Assembly: GCA_003427395.1 (NCBI GenBank)
Contig: BFEA01000181.1
Location: 29,641-62,918, forward strand
Direction of reading: 5' to 3'
DNA: 33,278 nucleotides
DNA from: Chara braunii
Lineage: Eukaryota > Streptophyta > Charophyceae > Charales > Characeae
The notes below the pieces were generated by a model that saw only the letters and a program-made list of their open reading frames with translations, made no database searches and was not told where the DNA came from. The position numbers and the translations under genes are program-made. Of this stretch, positions 8,615 to 17,555 are shown in pieces (the first letter of the stretch is position 1; each line of letters opens with the position of its first letter).

Positions 8615-9943
8615 ATGTCGATGTCGGTAGCACAGGTGGAGAAGGCTCTTGCTGAGGTAATGAAGTATGCAGCAGAGGGCATCCACTACAACGGTGACAT
8701 CGAGTTCTCTTTGCTGAAGAAGAGGGTGCCGAGGTACTTCGCAGTCAGTGTGGATATGAGATCCTCAATCACGGCAAATGATGAGGGTTGTGTCAAGGCA
8801 CGAATGCTCTTTCACCACATGTACGTGTGGACAACGAAGTGGAACACAGTCTTTATAGTCTAAAAGGAGTGGTTCAGTGGATGTGCAACGAAGGGATGTG
8901 CGAAGATGGAGACGTGGACATGACAATGCACCAAAAAGGGGGAACGTATGCACCTGCAGATTTCAAAAAGTTATTGGGCACTGTGGCGAAGAACTCCGAC
9001 ATGCTTGTTGATGGGTCCAAGGACGAGTTGAAAAGTGGTGGTGCAGAGATCTTGGTGTTGTCCAGAATGAAGGACATCACACAAACACCACCACAGGACT
9101 TTCAAGATGTTCCTGTAATTGTTGCAGATGGTGTAGAATATGTTCTGCTGGATCAGCTCTGCGATTTCATGAAAAAGAGTGATGAGGACAGGAACGTCAT
9201 CCACGAGGCGTTGCACGAAGTGTAAGAGTTTGCACTCCAGGGTAAAGATCTGATCGAATTTGTGCCAGCGAGAGGAGAAGACGACTTCATATCCGGCAGA
9301 CCGTTGTGGGGGGACTTATTGTCACGCGTTTTGGACCGGCTCAGTCTTGCAAGTTGCGATGTTGAGAGACAAAGAGAAAGAGAAGAAGGGTGGAAGTGAA
9401 GAAGAGGATGAGGATATAGAAGAAGATGAAGAAGAGGATGAGGAGGCATCGTCTTCTGACGTGGAGGTGAGCGGCAGCGATGTCAGCAACGACGAGGTAG
9501 ACGAGGAAGATGATGTTTACTATGATTTAAAGGGGGCAGGTGGACAAATGTCAAAAGGTTGGGCACATGCAGTTCTGAGGTTGGCACGTGTTTTCCCCGA
9601 TCCGCACAATGTGCTGCATGTTGTGATGAAGGGGGCAACACCTGACGGTGCTCTACAGTATGCCGCAGTCACCACTATAATGCAAGCATGCAACAAGGGG
9701 AAAAAGTGGTCACGTGTTGGCAAGGGATGGTTTGTTCTAGTGAACAGAGAGGCTGTGCTAGCAACGTCACTGACGTGGGGAATCAACCTCAGTTGCCTCA
9801 TACACGGCGCAATGGCGACAACTTGCGGAGAGACATTGAACCCCGGCTTGTCAACAGGAGACGCCATAGTTGGTGCTCGGCCACGACATCTCTCAACAGG
9901 AGACGCCATAGTTCGCAGTCAACCTGATAACAGACATACATAG
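8615..9943 (+). pseudogene. Broken gene for an unknown acidic protein
   Basis: Not recognised. Three plus-strand pieces look like one decayed gene: 8615-8863 (MSMSVAQVEKALAEVMKYAAE), then another frame from about 8800 to TAA at 9223-9225 (KDITQTPPQDFQDVPVIVAD). That frame continues to read like protein after the TAA (GKDLIEFVPARGEDDF) up to 9399. A third frame (9254-9943) begins across a GA-rich purine tract where a slippage frameshift is likely. It carries a strongly acidic run (EEEDEDIEEDEEEDEE, about 9395-9445), then a globular part (GWAHAVLRLARVFPDPHNVL). Acidic runs of this kind occur in chromatin-associated proteins, but nothing here proves that role. Short introns cannot be excluded. 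I found no splice pair that restores the frame. Confidence 0.5.
9852..9935 (+). repeat. 42-bp in-frame direct duplication near the end of the acidic ORF
   Basis: CAACAGGAGACGCCATAGTT occurs at 9852 and 9894, 42 bp apart, so the protein repeats LSTGDAIV with a 14-residue period. Confidence 0.85.
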
Positions 9944-10005
9944 CATATAGCAATGGAGTAGTTGTACAAACAACCCTCAACTTGTACATCCCTCAACCAC
10001 GGTCG

Positions 10006-10076
10006 GGTTCACTACTGTGTGCCATATAAGTATCCACTGGTGTTGTTTGTTGTTGTTCTGGCCCGCACTAGTGAAC

Positions 10077-10077
<1 letters not shown>
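10006..10077. repeat. 72-bp foldback element, dispersed X-type copy
   Basis: Arms GGTTCACTACTGTGTGCCAT and GGCCCGCACTAGTGAACC. The centre also matches the X element of the 2.1-3.6 kb array (TGTTGTTTGTTGTTGTTCTG), so it is a true relative and not only a shared arm. Length is exactly 72 bp. Confidence 0.92.

Positions 10078-10079
<2 letters not shown>

Positions 10080-10147
<68 letters not shown>
10080..10147. repeat. (CT)n microsatellite
   Basis: Pure CT run starting two to three bases after the right arm of the foldback at 10006-10077. Confidence 0.95.
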
Positions 10148-10150
<3 letters not shown>

Positions 10151-10856
10151 TGTCTAGTTGTAGTTATAGTACAACCTGTACATCCGTCTACAGGCTCTGT
10201 GTCATGCTGCCTGTTGTTTGCCTCTCCAAGTACACGCGGTTCACAACAGCGTCCAGACATTGGGTGCAAATTTATTTCAATCATTTGATGATTGTTACAA
10301 TGTATGTCATAATTTGTTGCCTTCTGTAGCACGTGAGACACATCACACCCCCTATGATGACCAATGTGTGTATGTTGTGTTTTTTATTATTATTTTTTTT
10401 TTGCATTCTTTGTGACGTCAATTCAAATTTTGCAGGTGTGAAATGTTTTGGCAATGGATGCGGAGGTCGGCTGAGGTGCCGATATGCAATAATTTTGATG
10501 CAGACGCAGAAAACACATACCACATTCACAAACGTTATGGATGGATAGTTGCAAACTTAACCAGCCGCACAAACGTGGTGATGAACGTCATGTCACATAT
10601 CGTGTACCTTGTACAAGTCGTTGCCTTTTCCAACAGAATCATGGAACCTATCGTGGCATATACATTATCATGTCACACGTCTGACTGCTAATCTTTGTCA
10701 ATCGGGATCAGTGAAAAAGACTGTCAGTTCCCAAAACGACATTCAAGACTCCATCGTTCTCTCTCTCACACACAGAAGAGGAAGGGTAACACTTACAGAA
10801 TATAACAAAATATGCTGTGCAACTTAGAATTCGAATGACCTCAACCAATGTAAAAA
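10148..10856. other. Non-coding interval, nothing recognised
   Basis: About 700 bp of mixed sequence with a T run near 10381-10402. No reading frame has convincing composition, and no RNA gene or repeat was identified. Confidence 0.5.
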
Positions 10857-10920
10857 ATGTTAATCAAAGCACTGTCTGCACCGTTCTGTTTGTCTTTGGA
10901 ATGGACTGCATGCACAGAAA

Positions 10921-11106
10921 ATGGACAGCGGTCAACGGGTATGCGACTGTGGCAGGCCTTTCATATCCTTACGAACTTTGAATTCACATTGTGCGAGGGC
11001 ATGCCCGACGGTGGTGGACAAAAGAGAACAAGGGCAGGAGATGAGTGTTGTTGACGCCTGCGGGCCATCAAACATAGGTGCAGTGAATCTCGTGAGCGCC
11101 TGCTGA
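10921..11106 (+). pseudogene. N-terminal zinc-finger fragment of the Plavaka-like transposase
   Basis: The ATG at 10921 starts a 61-aa frame whose residues 8-28 read CDCGRPFISLRTLNSHCARAC. The spacing is C-x-C-x12-H-x4-C with the F and L of a C2H2 finger, one residue tighter than usual between the first cysteines. Plavaka proteins commonly begin with such a finger, which presumably helps bind element ends. The frame stops at 11106, and the next homologous segment is in a different frame, so a frameshift or lost intron separates them. Confidence 0.6.
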
Positions 11107-11419
11107 GTCTTTTGACAGCTCTCGCAAGCTTGCGGCACTGATTTTCTCTGCCAGGGGCGGCGTCGGTATGTCGCAGAGTGACATAGATACTCTCTTGTCA
11201 CTTCTCAAAGACCCGAGATTCAGCACGACAGACATTGCGTACCGTAATAGTCGAGAGTGTTTGACATGGGCAGGCAGTCTAGCAGAGGCTACGGGATGGA
11301 AGGAGTCGGATCTGCGTAGCGACGACTGACCACGAGATGCGCACGCCATCTTGTGGCACCGCGATTGGCGAACCACATTTCTGTCGATTTTTAATATCGC
11401 ATTATAAAAATGCAAGACG
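11102..11419 (+). pseudogene. Linker region of the Plavaka-like transposase, two stop codons
   Basis: This frame is open from 11102 to TGA at 11327 (KLAALIFSARGGVGMSQSDI ... SRECLTWAGSL), resumes (ILWHRDWRTTFLSIF) and meets TAA at 11405. It is the same frame as the transposase core that follows. The pattern of a small helical stretch, a tryptophan and then a W.RD motif fits the segment preceding the catalytic region in Plavaka proteins. The assignment rests on remembered family architecture. Confidence 0.5.
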
Positions 11420-12424
11420 GTGTCTTCTCTAGAGGTGTCCCCGCCGTCAGAGGACCTCAGTATATTTAGCCTGCGCAGCGTGGCGCTAAGTTATCACATC
11501 CAATCGATCATTCGAGCAGACAAAGGTGTGGACGGGAATAAAAATCCACGTTATGTTATCCCTCTGTCGCTCTATTCTGACAAGACACACACGGACAGTC
11601 GTAAAAAACAGACTGCGTACCCTCTGATGATGTCCCTAGCCGACCACGCATCCGAAGCCACACTGCTGGCCTATCTTCCTGTTCTTCATCATCGTCCACG
11701 TGACAAAGGATGGGGTCAACAGTCCACCGCATTCAGAAAGCGAAAGACCGTCATTTTGCACAAGGCCCTTACAGTGGTGTTGCAGTTTGCGAAGGAGGCA
11801 TCTCATGACGGAATAATGATACCGACAACGCGATTCGGGGACATAACTGTCCACCCTTTCCTCCTCAACTATATACAGGACTACCCAGAACGATGTGCGC
11901 TTGCGACTGTGAAGTTTGGCGTATGCCCAACATGCACTGTGTCCAAAACCGACTTTGATGTCCTAGCCGATTTCACGGACTGCAGGAGATCACAGACGCT
12001 CGAAACACACCTCACAGCAGTTGTGTTCACATCCGACGACATCGACGTGCGTCGTGCAGCGGAAGGACGAATGTCAGAGTTGAACATGCATAGGCATGTT
12101 CAAAAGAACGGCCTTTGGGGTTTTTACAGGGGCCCCAATGGTGACGACCCTCAGCTAGACTACCACCTGGCATTGCAGCCAGACCGTATGCACACAATCG
12201 AGCATGGCATATTCCTACACATGATTGACGCATTCAGGATGGCAGCGTTTGACAAGTTGCCGAACATACCGCAAATAGAGATCCTCAAGGAACTAGATGC
12301 CAGGTTGCAGAGCGTAGTGAGAGATGCATGCGAACATACCCCCAACTTGTGCTGCCGGTGGCCACTAGCAGCGATGTTTTTTCGAGGGAGGGTCGGTTTG
12401 AGGCGAAGCAAAACCGGTCTGTGA
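11420..12424 (+). pseudogene. Plavaka-like transposase, catalytic core, N-terminal half
   Basis: Cut-and-paste transposase of the CMC/CACTA group, cleaving element ends in the nucleus. The frame opens after the TAA at 11405, so position 11420 is only the first usable codon. Diagnostic segments: PLSLYSDKTHTDS (residues 48-60, with candidate catalytic Asp54), then AYPLMMSLA, HDGIMIPTTRFGDITVHPFL (129-148), YIQDYPERCALATVKFGVCPTC (151-172, including a CPxC pair) and QPDRMHTIEHGIF (253-265). These match in order the conserved blocks I associate with fungal Plavaka transposases (SDKT, DYPEQ...GxCPxC, D..H...G). The last part, WPLAAMFFRGRVG, leads into the next frame, where the following block continues, so an indel lies at about 12,340-12,420. 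Confidence 0.72.
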
Positions 12425-13563
12425 TGACAGTGGGCGTGTTCCTTATTTGTAATATTATCCCGCGCTCGACAGGCAAGGGCATCACCCTTTGTTTTGTGAA
12501 ACTGATGGAAATATATGTACGAGTGTTTCGGTGCACAACACACACTCGTGCTTCGCTCGATGAATGCGACGCTTTGATCACGGACTTCATTACGACCATC
12601 AAAGCGAAATTGGGGAGATATCAACCATCAGAATGGAAACTCCCCAAGTTGCACGATCTGATGCATCTGAGAACGTGTATTGAGCGATCCGNTGTTCCTG
12701 ACACCTTCGCAACAGACNTTTGGGAGCATCACCACAGNAAATTNTGCAAACAGCCATACCTGTCATCAAACAAGCGGAAAGCTTCAACCCAGATGGTGAA
12801 CCACGTACGCCGGTCATTGGCGTTGCAAGAAGAGACCGGGATCGTGAGGAAACGGAGGAAGAGAATGGTCGAGAACCGATCGTCTGTGATAGACTGCATG
12901 GCCACGGGAACGAATACCTTCGCACTACGCGATACGGCAATCCTGCAACTGCGGTGGTTCGACATCGATGACGAGCACATACGGGAGGGAGAAGGCATTG
13001 ACAACCGTGCGTATAAGATACTCGAAGAGCTTTCTTTCATACGTGATTTTCGAGCAGCGCTTACGACCTACATGGTGGAGAATGGTTGTAAACCTCCTTC
13101 TGATAACCTGCTTATACACACACGAACACACCTGGCCATCGCCTGCGTACAGGACGAAACAAACAAGGGCACACTTGTTCAAACTGCAAGAGCGTCGCCA
13201 CAGTTCCATGGGAGACCAGTGCACAGTGACGTCGCAATTAGAGCAGAAAACGAATGCACATGGTTTGCATCAGTAGCCATGTTTTTTGTCGTGGCCGCAC
13301 CGACGAACAGCGAAATTATGGAACACAGCTGCGGATTTGTGCAATGGTACAAGGAGGTCGACAATGAACGGCAACACGTGACAAGATGCAAGAAATTGAA
13401 ATGGGAGAAGTTGAATGGACATCAACACAGCAGCGTCGTATCAACCGACACTATTGTAGACATCGTTCACATTGTTCCACGCTTCTGTAAACCACAATGG
13501 GGATCGAAGCAGCATGCAATACAGCGTGAGGACTGTTTTTTTTTTAACAAGTGCATATTGTAG
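12328..13563 (+). pseudogene. Plavaka-like transposase, C-terminal half
   Basis: Overlaps the preceding ORF in another frame, and the homologous part begins near residue 24 (FEAKQNRSVMTVGVFLI). Blocks in order: KGITLCFVKLMEIYVRVF, the H-containing KLPKLHDLMHL (residues 105-114), then the ATD.WEHHH...K and SSNKRKASTQM segment (about 128-156, with four N bases) that in this family holds an acidic residue plausibly completing the active site. A basic RKRRKRM stretch (174-180) may be a nuclear localisation signal. The C-terminal block (ENECTWFASVAMFFV ... TIVDIVHIVPRF ... CFFFNKCI) matches the Plavaka C-terminus. The reading frame ends just before a (GA)n tract. Confidence 0.72.
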
Positions 13564-13595
13564 AAAAAACAATTGCAAAGTTTCTATCTTTGCTA

Positions 13596-13597
<2 letters not shown>

Positions 13598-13662
<65 letters not shown>
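13598..13662. repeat. (GA)n microsatellite
   Basis: Pure GA run 35 bp after the end of the transposase frame. From 13663 to 13870 I see no gene. Confidence 0.95.
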
Positions 13663-13667
<5 letters not shown>

Positions 13668-13874
13668 ACGGCCTTCATCAAAAGTTTGACGAATTCTGTA
13701 AGTCTGTCTAGCTGGAATCATCACGGGACAGCCATGTTGTTTCATAAAAAATTCAGGGGAACAAGAGAGGACATTTGTCTCTTTCTTTCTGTCATTTTTA
13801 GAGAAATATCATGTCAAACGTGGCCGAGTTTATGAAGCGGTGAAAACCACATGCGAAACAACTGTGTCTCCAAA

Positions 13875-13938
13875 AGTTCACTACTGCGTGACATTTACGG
13901 GGTCAACAATGACATTCCTTTCACTTTTGGCACGCAGT

Positions 13939-13946
<8 letters not shown>
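13875..13946. repeat. 72-bp foldback element, right end overwritten by (CT)n
   Basis: Left arm AGTTCACTACTGCGTGACA; right arm GGCACGCAGTAG, after which the expected TGAACC is replaced by TCTCTC. Counting 72 bp from the left end lands six bases inside the microsatellite, so the repeat has grown into the arm or replaced it. Confidence 0.85.

Positions 13947-13992
<46 letters not shown>
13941..13992. repeat. (CT)n microsatellite
   Basis: Pure CT run that begins inside the expected right arm of the foldback element at 13875. Confidence 0.95.
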
Positions 13993-13994
<2 letters not shown>

Positions 13995-14251
13995 AACTAT
14001 CCTGTAAAAACGATTCGATTTCTTGCTAAAAAACTTAGCAATTCGTCATTGTCATTCCTTGTTGACCAACACGTGTGAACANGAACAGAAACTTACGACG
14101 TCNCACAACAAGGGNGACGGGGCAACACAGAATACAGAATAACAGGGTGCANGTAAGAGAAAGCNAGCAAGGATGNCATGTGANANAAGACANAGCAACA
14201 CATNGAAAGCCTTGAATTGTNGTCGAGGCCGTGAGACGACAATGCGAGGAA

Positions 14252-14324
14252 AGTTCACTACTNCNNGCATTTGTTACATAAAGACCGGTGGCTTGACCAG
14301 GTGATTGGCCCGCAGTAGCCAACC
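14252..14324. repeat. Chimeric foldback element (TTCACTAC left arm, TTGGCTAC-type right arm)
   Basis: The left end reads AGTTCACTACT, but the right end reads GCCCGCAGTAGCCAACC, so the outer arms belong to the two different subfamilies. Several N bases fall in the left arm. Length is 72-73 bp. Confidence 0.75.
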
Positions 14325-14505
14325 TTCTCCCGGTGATGGACGGGGGCATTTCCCAATTAGTTTTTTTTTTTTGAAGTATATTTTATTTTTTTTTCCTTGA
14401 GTACGCGAACCCAAACCGCCTGATAAAACAGATACAATCATTTTGATGCTGAAAGAGGTTGGTAACTTGCATGACGTCGCAATTTTAGAAATAAGATCTT
14501 GGTTG

Positions 14506-14508
<3 letters not shown>

Positions 14509-14545
<37 letters not shown>
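14509..14545. repeat. (CT)n microsatellite upstream of the lysine-rich gene
   Basis: CT run ending 30 bp before the ATG at 14575. Scattered N bases occur from 14082 to 14273, marking poor sequence quality to its left. Confidence 0.95.
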
Positions 14546-14548
<3 letters not shown>

Positions 14549-14574
14549 GTGGCCCCCCGACACTTTAGAGAGGC

Positions 14575-16684
14575 ATGGATCGACACACAACATTGCTGAC
14601 GCAGTTGTTGTTGTTTTTCCACTCTCATGTATGTGAGGAAAACAGGGCAATGGCTCCAAGACCAAAATACGAGGATCTGTGCAAGTCTTTGAAGGCCGCG
14701 GGAAAAAAGGACAAGGAGAGGAAGAAATCCAAGGCCGAAAAGAAAAAAGATTCGAGAGAGCATCGCAGAAGCGGATCTGAGAATGCGAAAGCTAGACGCA
14801 CCAGCAGGCGAAAGCACGGATCAAAAGTTTCAGTCCCATCAAGTCAGCGCGTTCTTTCAAAGCTGAAAGAAAGCTGAAAGAACGCAATGAGTCCCCCCCT
14901 TCGACTCCCGCCCCACGGAGCCGTGCCAGCGGTGCCGAGAACCGTTCGCCCAGGGCCCCCGAGAAGAGATCGCGGGAAGATCAAATCACAAAGATGCACC
15001 GCAGGACAAAGAAGAGAATCTCCCACAAAAAGGACACAACGGTGGACATGATCGATCTGAGAGGGTCGGACAATGTGCACAGCAGAGCTCGAGAGGAAGC
15101 AGAGGAGGAACACGACCACCCCTCATCGGAAAAGTCCGACAGGGAGGATGACAACGCGTCAAGGGACGAGGTCGACGACAGTGAGACCTCCCACGGACAT
15201 CCTCGCGACACTGACGAGGCTGACGACGATGACGGTGGGAGTGACGACGGCACTGCGCACGAAGAGAGTGACGATGGGTCAGCCCAAGACGACAGAAGCG
15301 CATCTAGAAGAGCGAGTTCCCCGTCCTCGGGAGGAACACAACGCACGAGGGTCCCCGGGAGGAACACAACGCATGAGGGTCCCCGGGAGGAACACAACGC
15401 ACGAGGGCAGCGCTGCCGACACGCCTTCCATTGGCAGACAAATAGTGAGGCACGCTAATACTGCTGGAAAACGTAAACAAAGTGCGTTGAAGTTGCCGCC
15501 CTTGCCAAACGATTACATTCAGACTCGTAAAGTTCAGGCACATTGCTGAAGCAAGGATTTGACTTTGATGAACATGCGGTTGAAATAGACTGCCGAATGT
15601 CGCTAGTGCTAAAATGTATTTAGACTGCTGAGTTCTAAAATATTGTTATGTGCGTTGTGATGTCTGTCTCCCAGCAGATGACACGAACTCGCAAGCAAAA
15701 GTGTGCGCGAATAGTGGAGGACAACATCAAGTGAATGAAGAGTCCGGCGCATTCACAAAGAGAATGAGGGGCAGGCTGTTCCGCTCGGTCGCTAAAGCCT
15801 TTGCGTTCTCCGCAGCAAAGGACGCAACTCTGTACCCTACAGAGGATGCATTTTTCACATCGCTGCAAACCACGGCCAAACTGGTGGGGGAGATTGCGGA
15901 GGAAGGACTGCGCTCACACGTAGCGTCGTGCGGGATTCGAGCAGTCATAGGGGAGTGCAACAGAATGATGACGACCGTGCGTGGGGAAATAACATGGCAA
16001 CTGAAACATTGGTTTTGGGCTGAAAAAGGGATCCCGCTTGGGCGGTCACAGCAAACAGATCACCAACTCCCCACTCGCAACAAGATGCGAGCAGAGATGA
16101 AGGAAAATAAAACGTGGAGACAGAGCGGCGATGATCCTTGGGGCGCCCCTGCCTTCAAGACGGCACTCACCAAGGTTTTTCAGATGAGGAGGGACGACGT
16201 CAACCTTGGAGTGACACTGCAGCAATTGGCTTTTGCGGAGATGGTTATGCAATGCGAAATGGAGCAGACAACAAAGACCACCAAAGCAGCGGAGCAGATT
16301 GAAAAATTGGTTTCTATAAAGCAAGACATCGTATCATCTCTTCGTAGCCGCGATACAGTCATGAGTTTTTCGATCTTGAAGTTGGATCGTGCCGTATCCG
16401 TAGCTGAGAAGGCTGCTGCGCTGTTTCGAGCTGGTGTGCCGTCTGTCCACAGGAGTGGGCCTTCTACCACCACAATAACGGATGATGATTTCGACCTCGA
16501 GTTCATTGCACCTCAGCGTGAGAGAAGCAGAGACAAGGAGAGGGATACAAAAGGTCTGTGCGCCAGACCTTCAACAGCGGGGGGCGGGTGCCGTGGGGGG
16601 AGGGGGGAGGGAGGGGGGGCGGGTGAACATAGTAGTGTGCATCAGAGGTTGATTTTGGAATCTTTGAATCAGAAGGTTCATTAC
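14575..16684 (+). CDS. Unknown multi-exon gene: Lys-rich N-terminus, acidic middle, helical C-terminal domain (partial, disrupted by tandem repeats)
   Basis: Not recognised. The first part (from M at 14575 or 14650, MAPRPKYEDLC) is very Lys/Arg/Ser-rich. The next (14,994-15,300) is acidic (EADDDDGGSDDGTAHEE). The C-terminal part (from about 15,750) is a globular helical domain (RGRLFRSVAKAFAFSAAKDA ... DPWGAPAFKTALTKVFQMRR) with the look of a DNA-binding or transposon-accessory domain, which I cannot name. The frame changes three times, each with a visible cause: an 11-bp tandem duplication (14860-14881), a 28-bp repeat in three copies (15331-15414), and a good GT-AG intron (15527-15674) that joins frames correctly. 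The gene runs into the assembly gap, so its end is unknown. A G-rich stretch lies at 16,578-16,622. It could be a host gene with unstable repeats or a decaying element gene. Confidence 0.6.
14860..14881 (+). repeat. 11-bp exact tandem duplication causing a frameshift
   Basis: AAGCTGAAAGA occurs twice back to back. The frame upstream ends at once (KLKES-stop), while the next frame continues open and protein-like on both sides, so the duplication is the likely cause of the break. Confidence 0.85.
15331..15414 (+). repeat. 28-bp minisatellite, three copies
   Basis: GAGGAACACAACGCACGAGG begins at 15331, 15359 and 15387. Because 28 is not a multiple of three, successive copies are read in different frames, and a change in copy number changes the downstream frame. 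Confidence 0.92.
15527..15674 (+). other. Probable spliceosomal intron with tandem (NAGNAG) acceptor
   Basis: Donor CTC|GTAAAG at 15527 and acceptor TCTGTCTCCCAG at 15674, 148 bp apart with a clear polypyrimidine tract. The second AG three bases later (CAGCAG) would also keep the frame. Splicing joins the frame ending LPNDYIQT to the one reading DDTNSQAKVC without a stop. Confidence 0.6.
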
Positions 16685-17177
16685 NNNNNNNNNNNNNNNN
16701 NNNNNNNNNNNNNNNNNNNNNNNNNNNNNNNNNNNNNNNNNNNNNNNNNNNNNNNNNNNNNNNNNNNNNNNNNNNNNNNNNNNNNNNNNNNNNNNNNNNN
16801 NNNNNNNNNNNNNNNNNNNNNNNNNNNNNNNNNNNNNNNNNNNNNNNNNNNNNNNNNNNNNNNNNNNNNNNNNNNNNNNNNNNNNNNNNNNNNNNNNNNN
16901 NNNNNNNNNNNNNNNNNNNNNNNNNNNNNNNNNNNNNNNNNNNNNNNNNNNNNNNNNNNNNNNNNNNNNNNNNNNNNNNNNNNNNNNNNNNNNNNNNNNN
17001 NNNNNNNNNNNNNNNNNNNNNNNNNNNNNNNNNNNNNNNNNNNNNNNNNNNNNNNNNNNNNNNNNNNNNNNNNNNNNNNNNNNNNNNNNNNNNNNNNNNN
17101 NNNNNNNNNNNNNNNNNNNNNNNNNNNNNNNNNNNNNNNNNNNNNNNNNNNNNNNNNNNNNNNNNNNNNNNNNNNNN
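16685..17177. other. Assembly gap (493 N)
   Basis: Unresolved bases. The last ten known bases before the gap, GGTTCATTAC at 16675-16684, look like the left arm of a foldback element, so the gap may hold a repeat. Confidence 0.98.
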
Positions 17178-17255
17178 TCACGATTTAACTGAGGTTTCCA
17201 AATGTGTGGCCACATATAGAATGAAGCAACAGCAATCCTGCAGACTCAAAAGGAA

Positions 17256-17327
17256 GGTTGGCTACTGCGTGCCACTATCTCTCAAACACAACCATATCGG
17301 TAGTTTTTATGCCCGCAGTAGTGAACC
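17256..17327. repeat. Chimeric 72-bp foldback element (TTGGCTAC left arm, GTAGTGAACC right arm)
   Basis: Left arm GGTTGGCTACTGCGTGCCA, right arm GCCCGCAGTAGTGAACC. The inner arms pair but the outer five to six bases come from different subfamilies, the reverse combination of the copy at 14252. Exactly 72 bp. Confidence 0.85.
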
Positions 17328-17423
17328 GAGCTTCTAGTCTGGCAGCTCAGCATGTAATCGACATTCCGTTACACAGATATCACAAGAATGAAATACCGCC
17401 ATCTGGCACCAACAGAAAACAAC

Positions 17424-17492
17424 CGTTCACTACTGCGTGACACTTTCTCTCGAACACAGCCATGTGGGTGATTTCGTGTCACGCAGTAGTGA

Positions 17493-17495
<3 letters not shown>
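17424..17495. repeat. 72-bp foldback element with perfect 18-bp arms
   Basis: Arms GTTCACTACTGCGTGACA and TGTCACGCAGTAGTGAAC pair perfectly. Relative to the usual GTGCCA arm, both sides carry the change that keeps pairing (GTGACA with TGTCAC). The right end runs directly into (CT)n. Confidence 0.93.

Positions 17496-17550
<55 letters not shown>
17494..17550. repeat. (CT)n microsatellite
   Basis: Begins as the terminal CCTCTC of the foldback right arm. This is the last foldback/CT pair in the window. No copy occurs further right. Confidence 0.95.

Positions 17551-17555
<5 letters not shown>

Larger units (their letters stand above)
10857..13563 (+). mobile_element. Decayed Plavaka-like (CMC/CACTA superfamily) DNA transposon coding region
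   Basis: In order along the plus strand: a C2H2-like zinc finger, a helical pre-domain, the transposase core and its C-terminal half, the arrangement known for Plavaka transposases, which were described mainly in fungi. Two in-frame stops (11327-11329, 11405-11407) and at least two frame changes (between about 11060 and 11110, and about 12,340-12,420) show that this copy is not a single intact ORF. Single N bases at 12692, 12718, 12738 and 12744 add uncertainty. Element ends were not found, so the limits given are those of the coding remains. Confidence 0.7.

Noticed and set aside
9221-9240. A 19-20 bp intron GTAAGA...CTCCAG removing the stop at 9223
   Set aside because: Too short for splicing, and its removal leads to another stop within a few codons.
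16571-17215. ORFs across the assembly gap
   Set aside because: They consist of unresolved bases. Only the plus-strand sequence up to 16,684 is usable.
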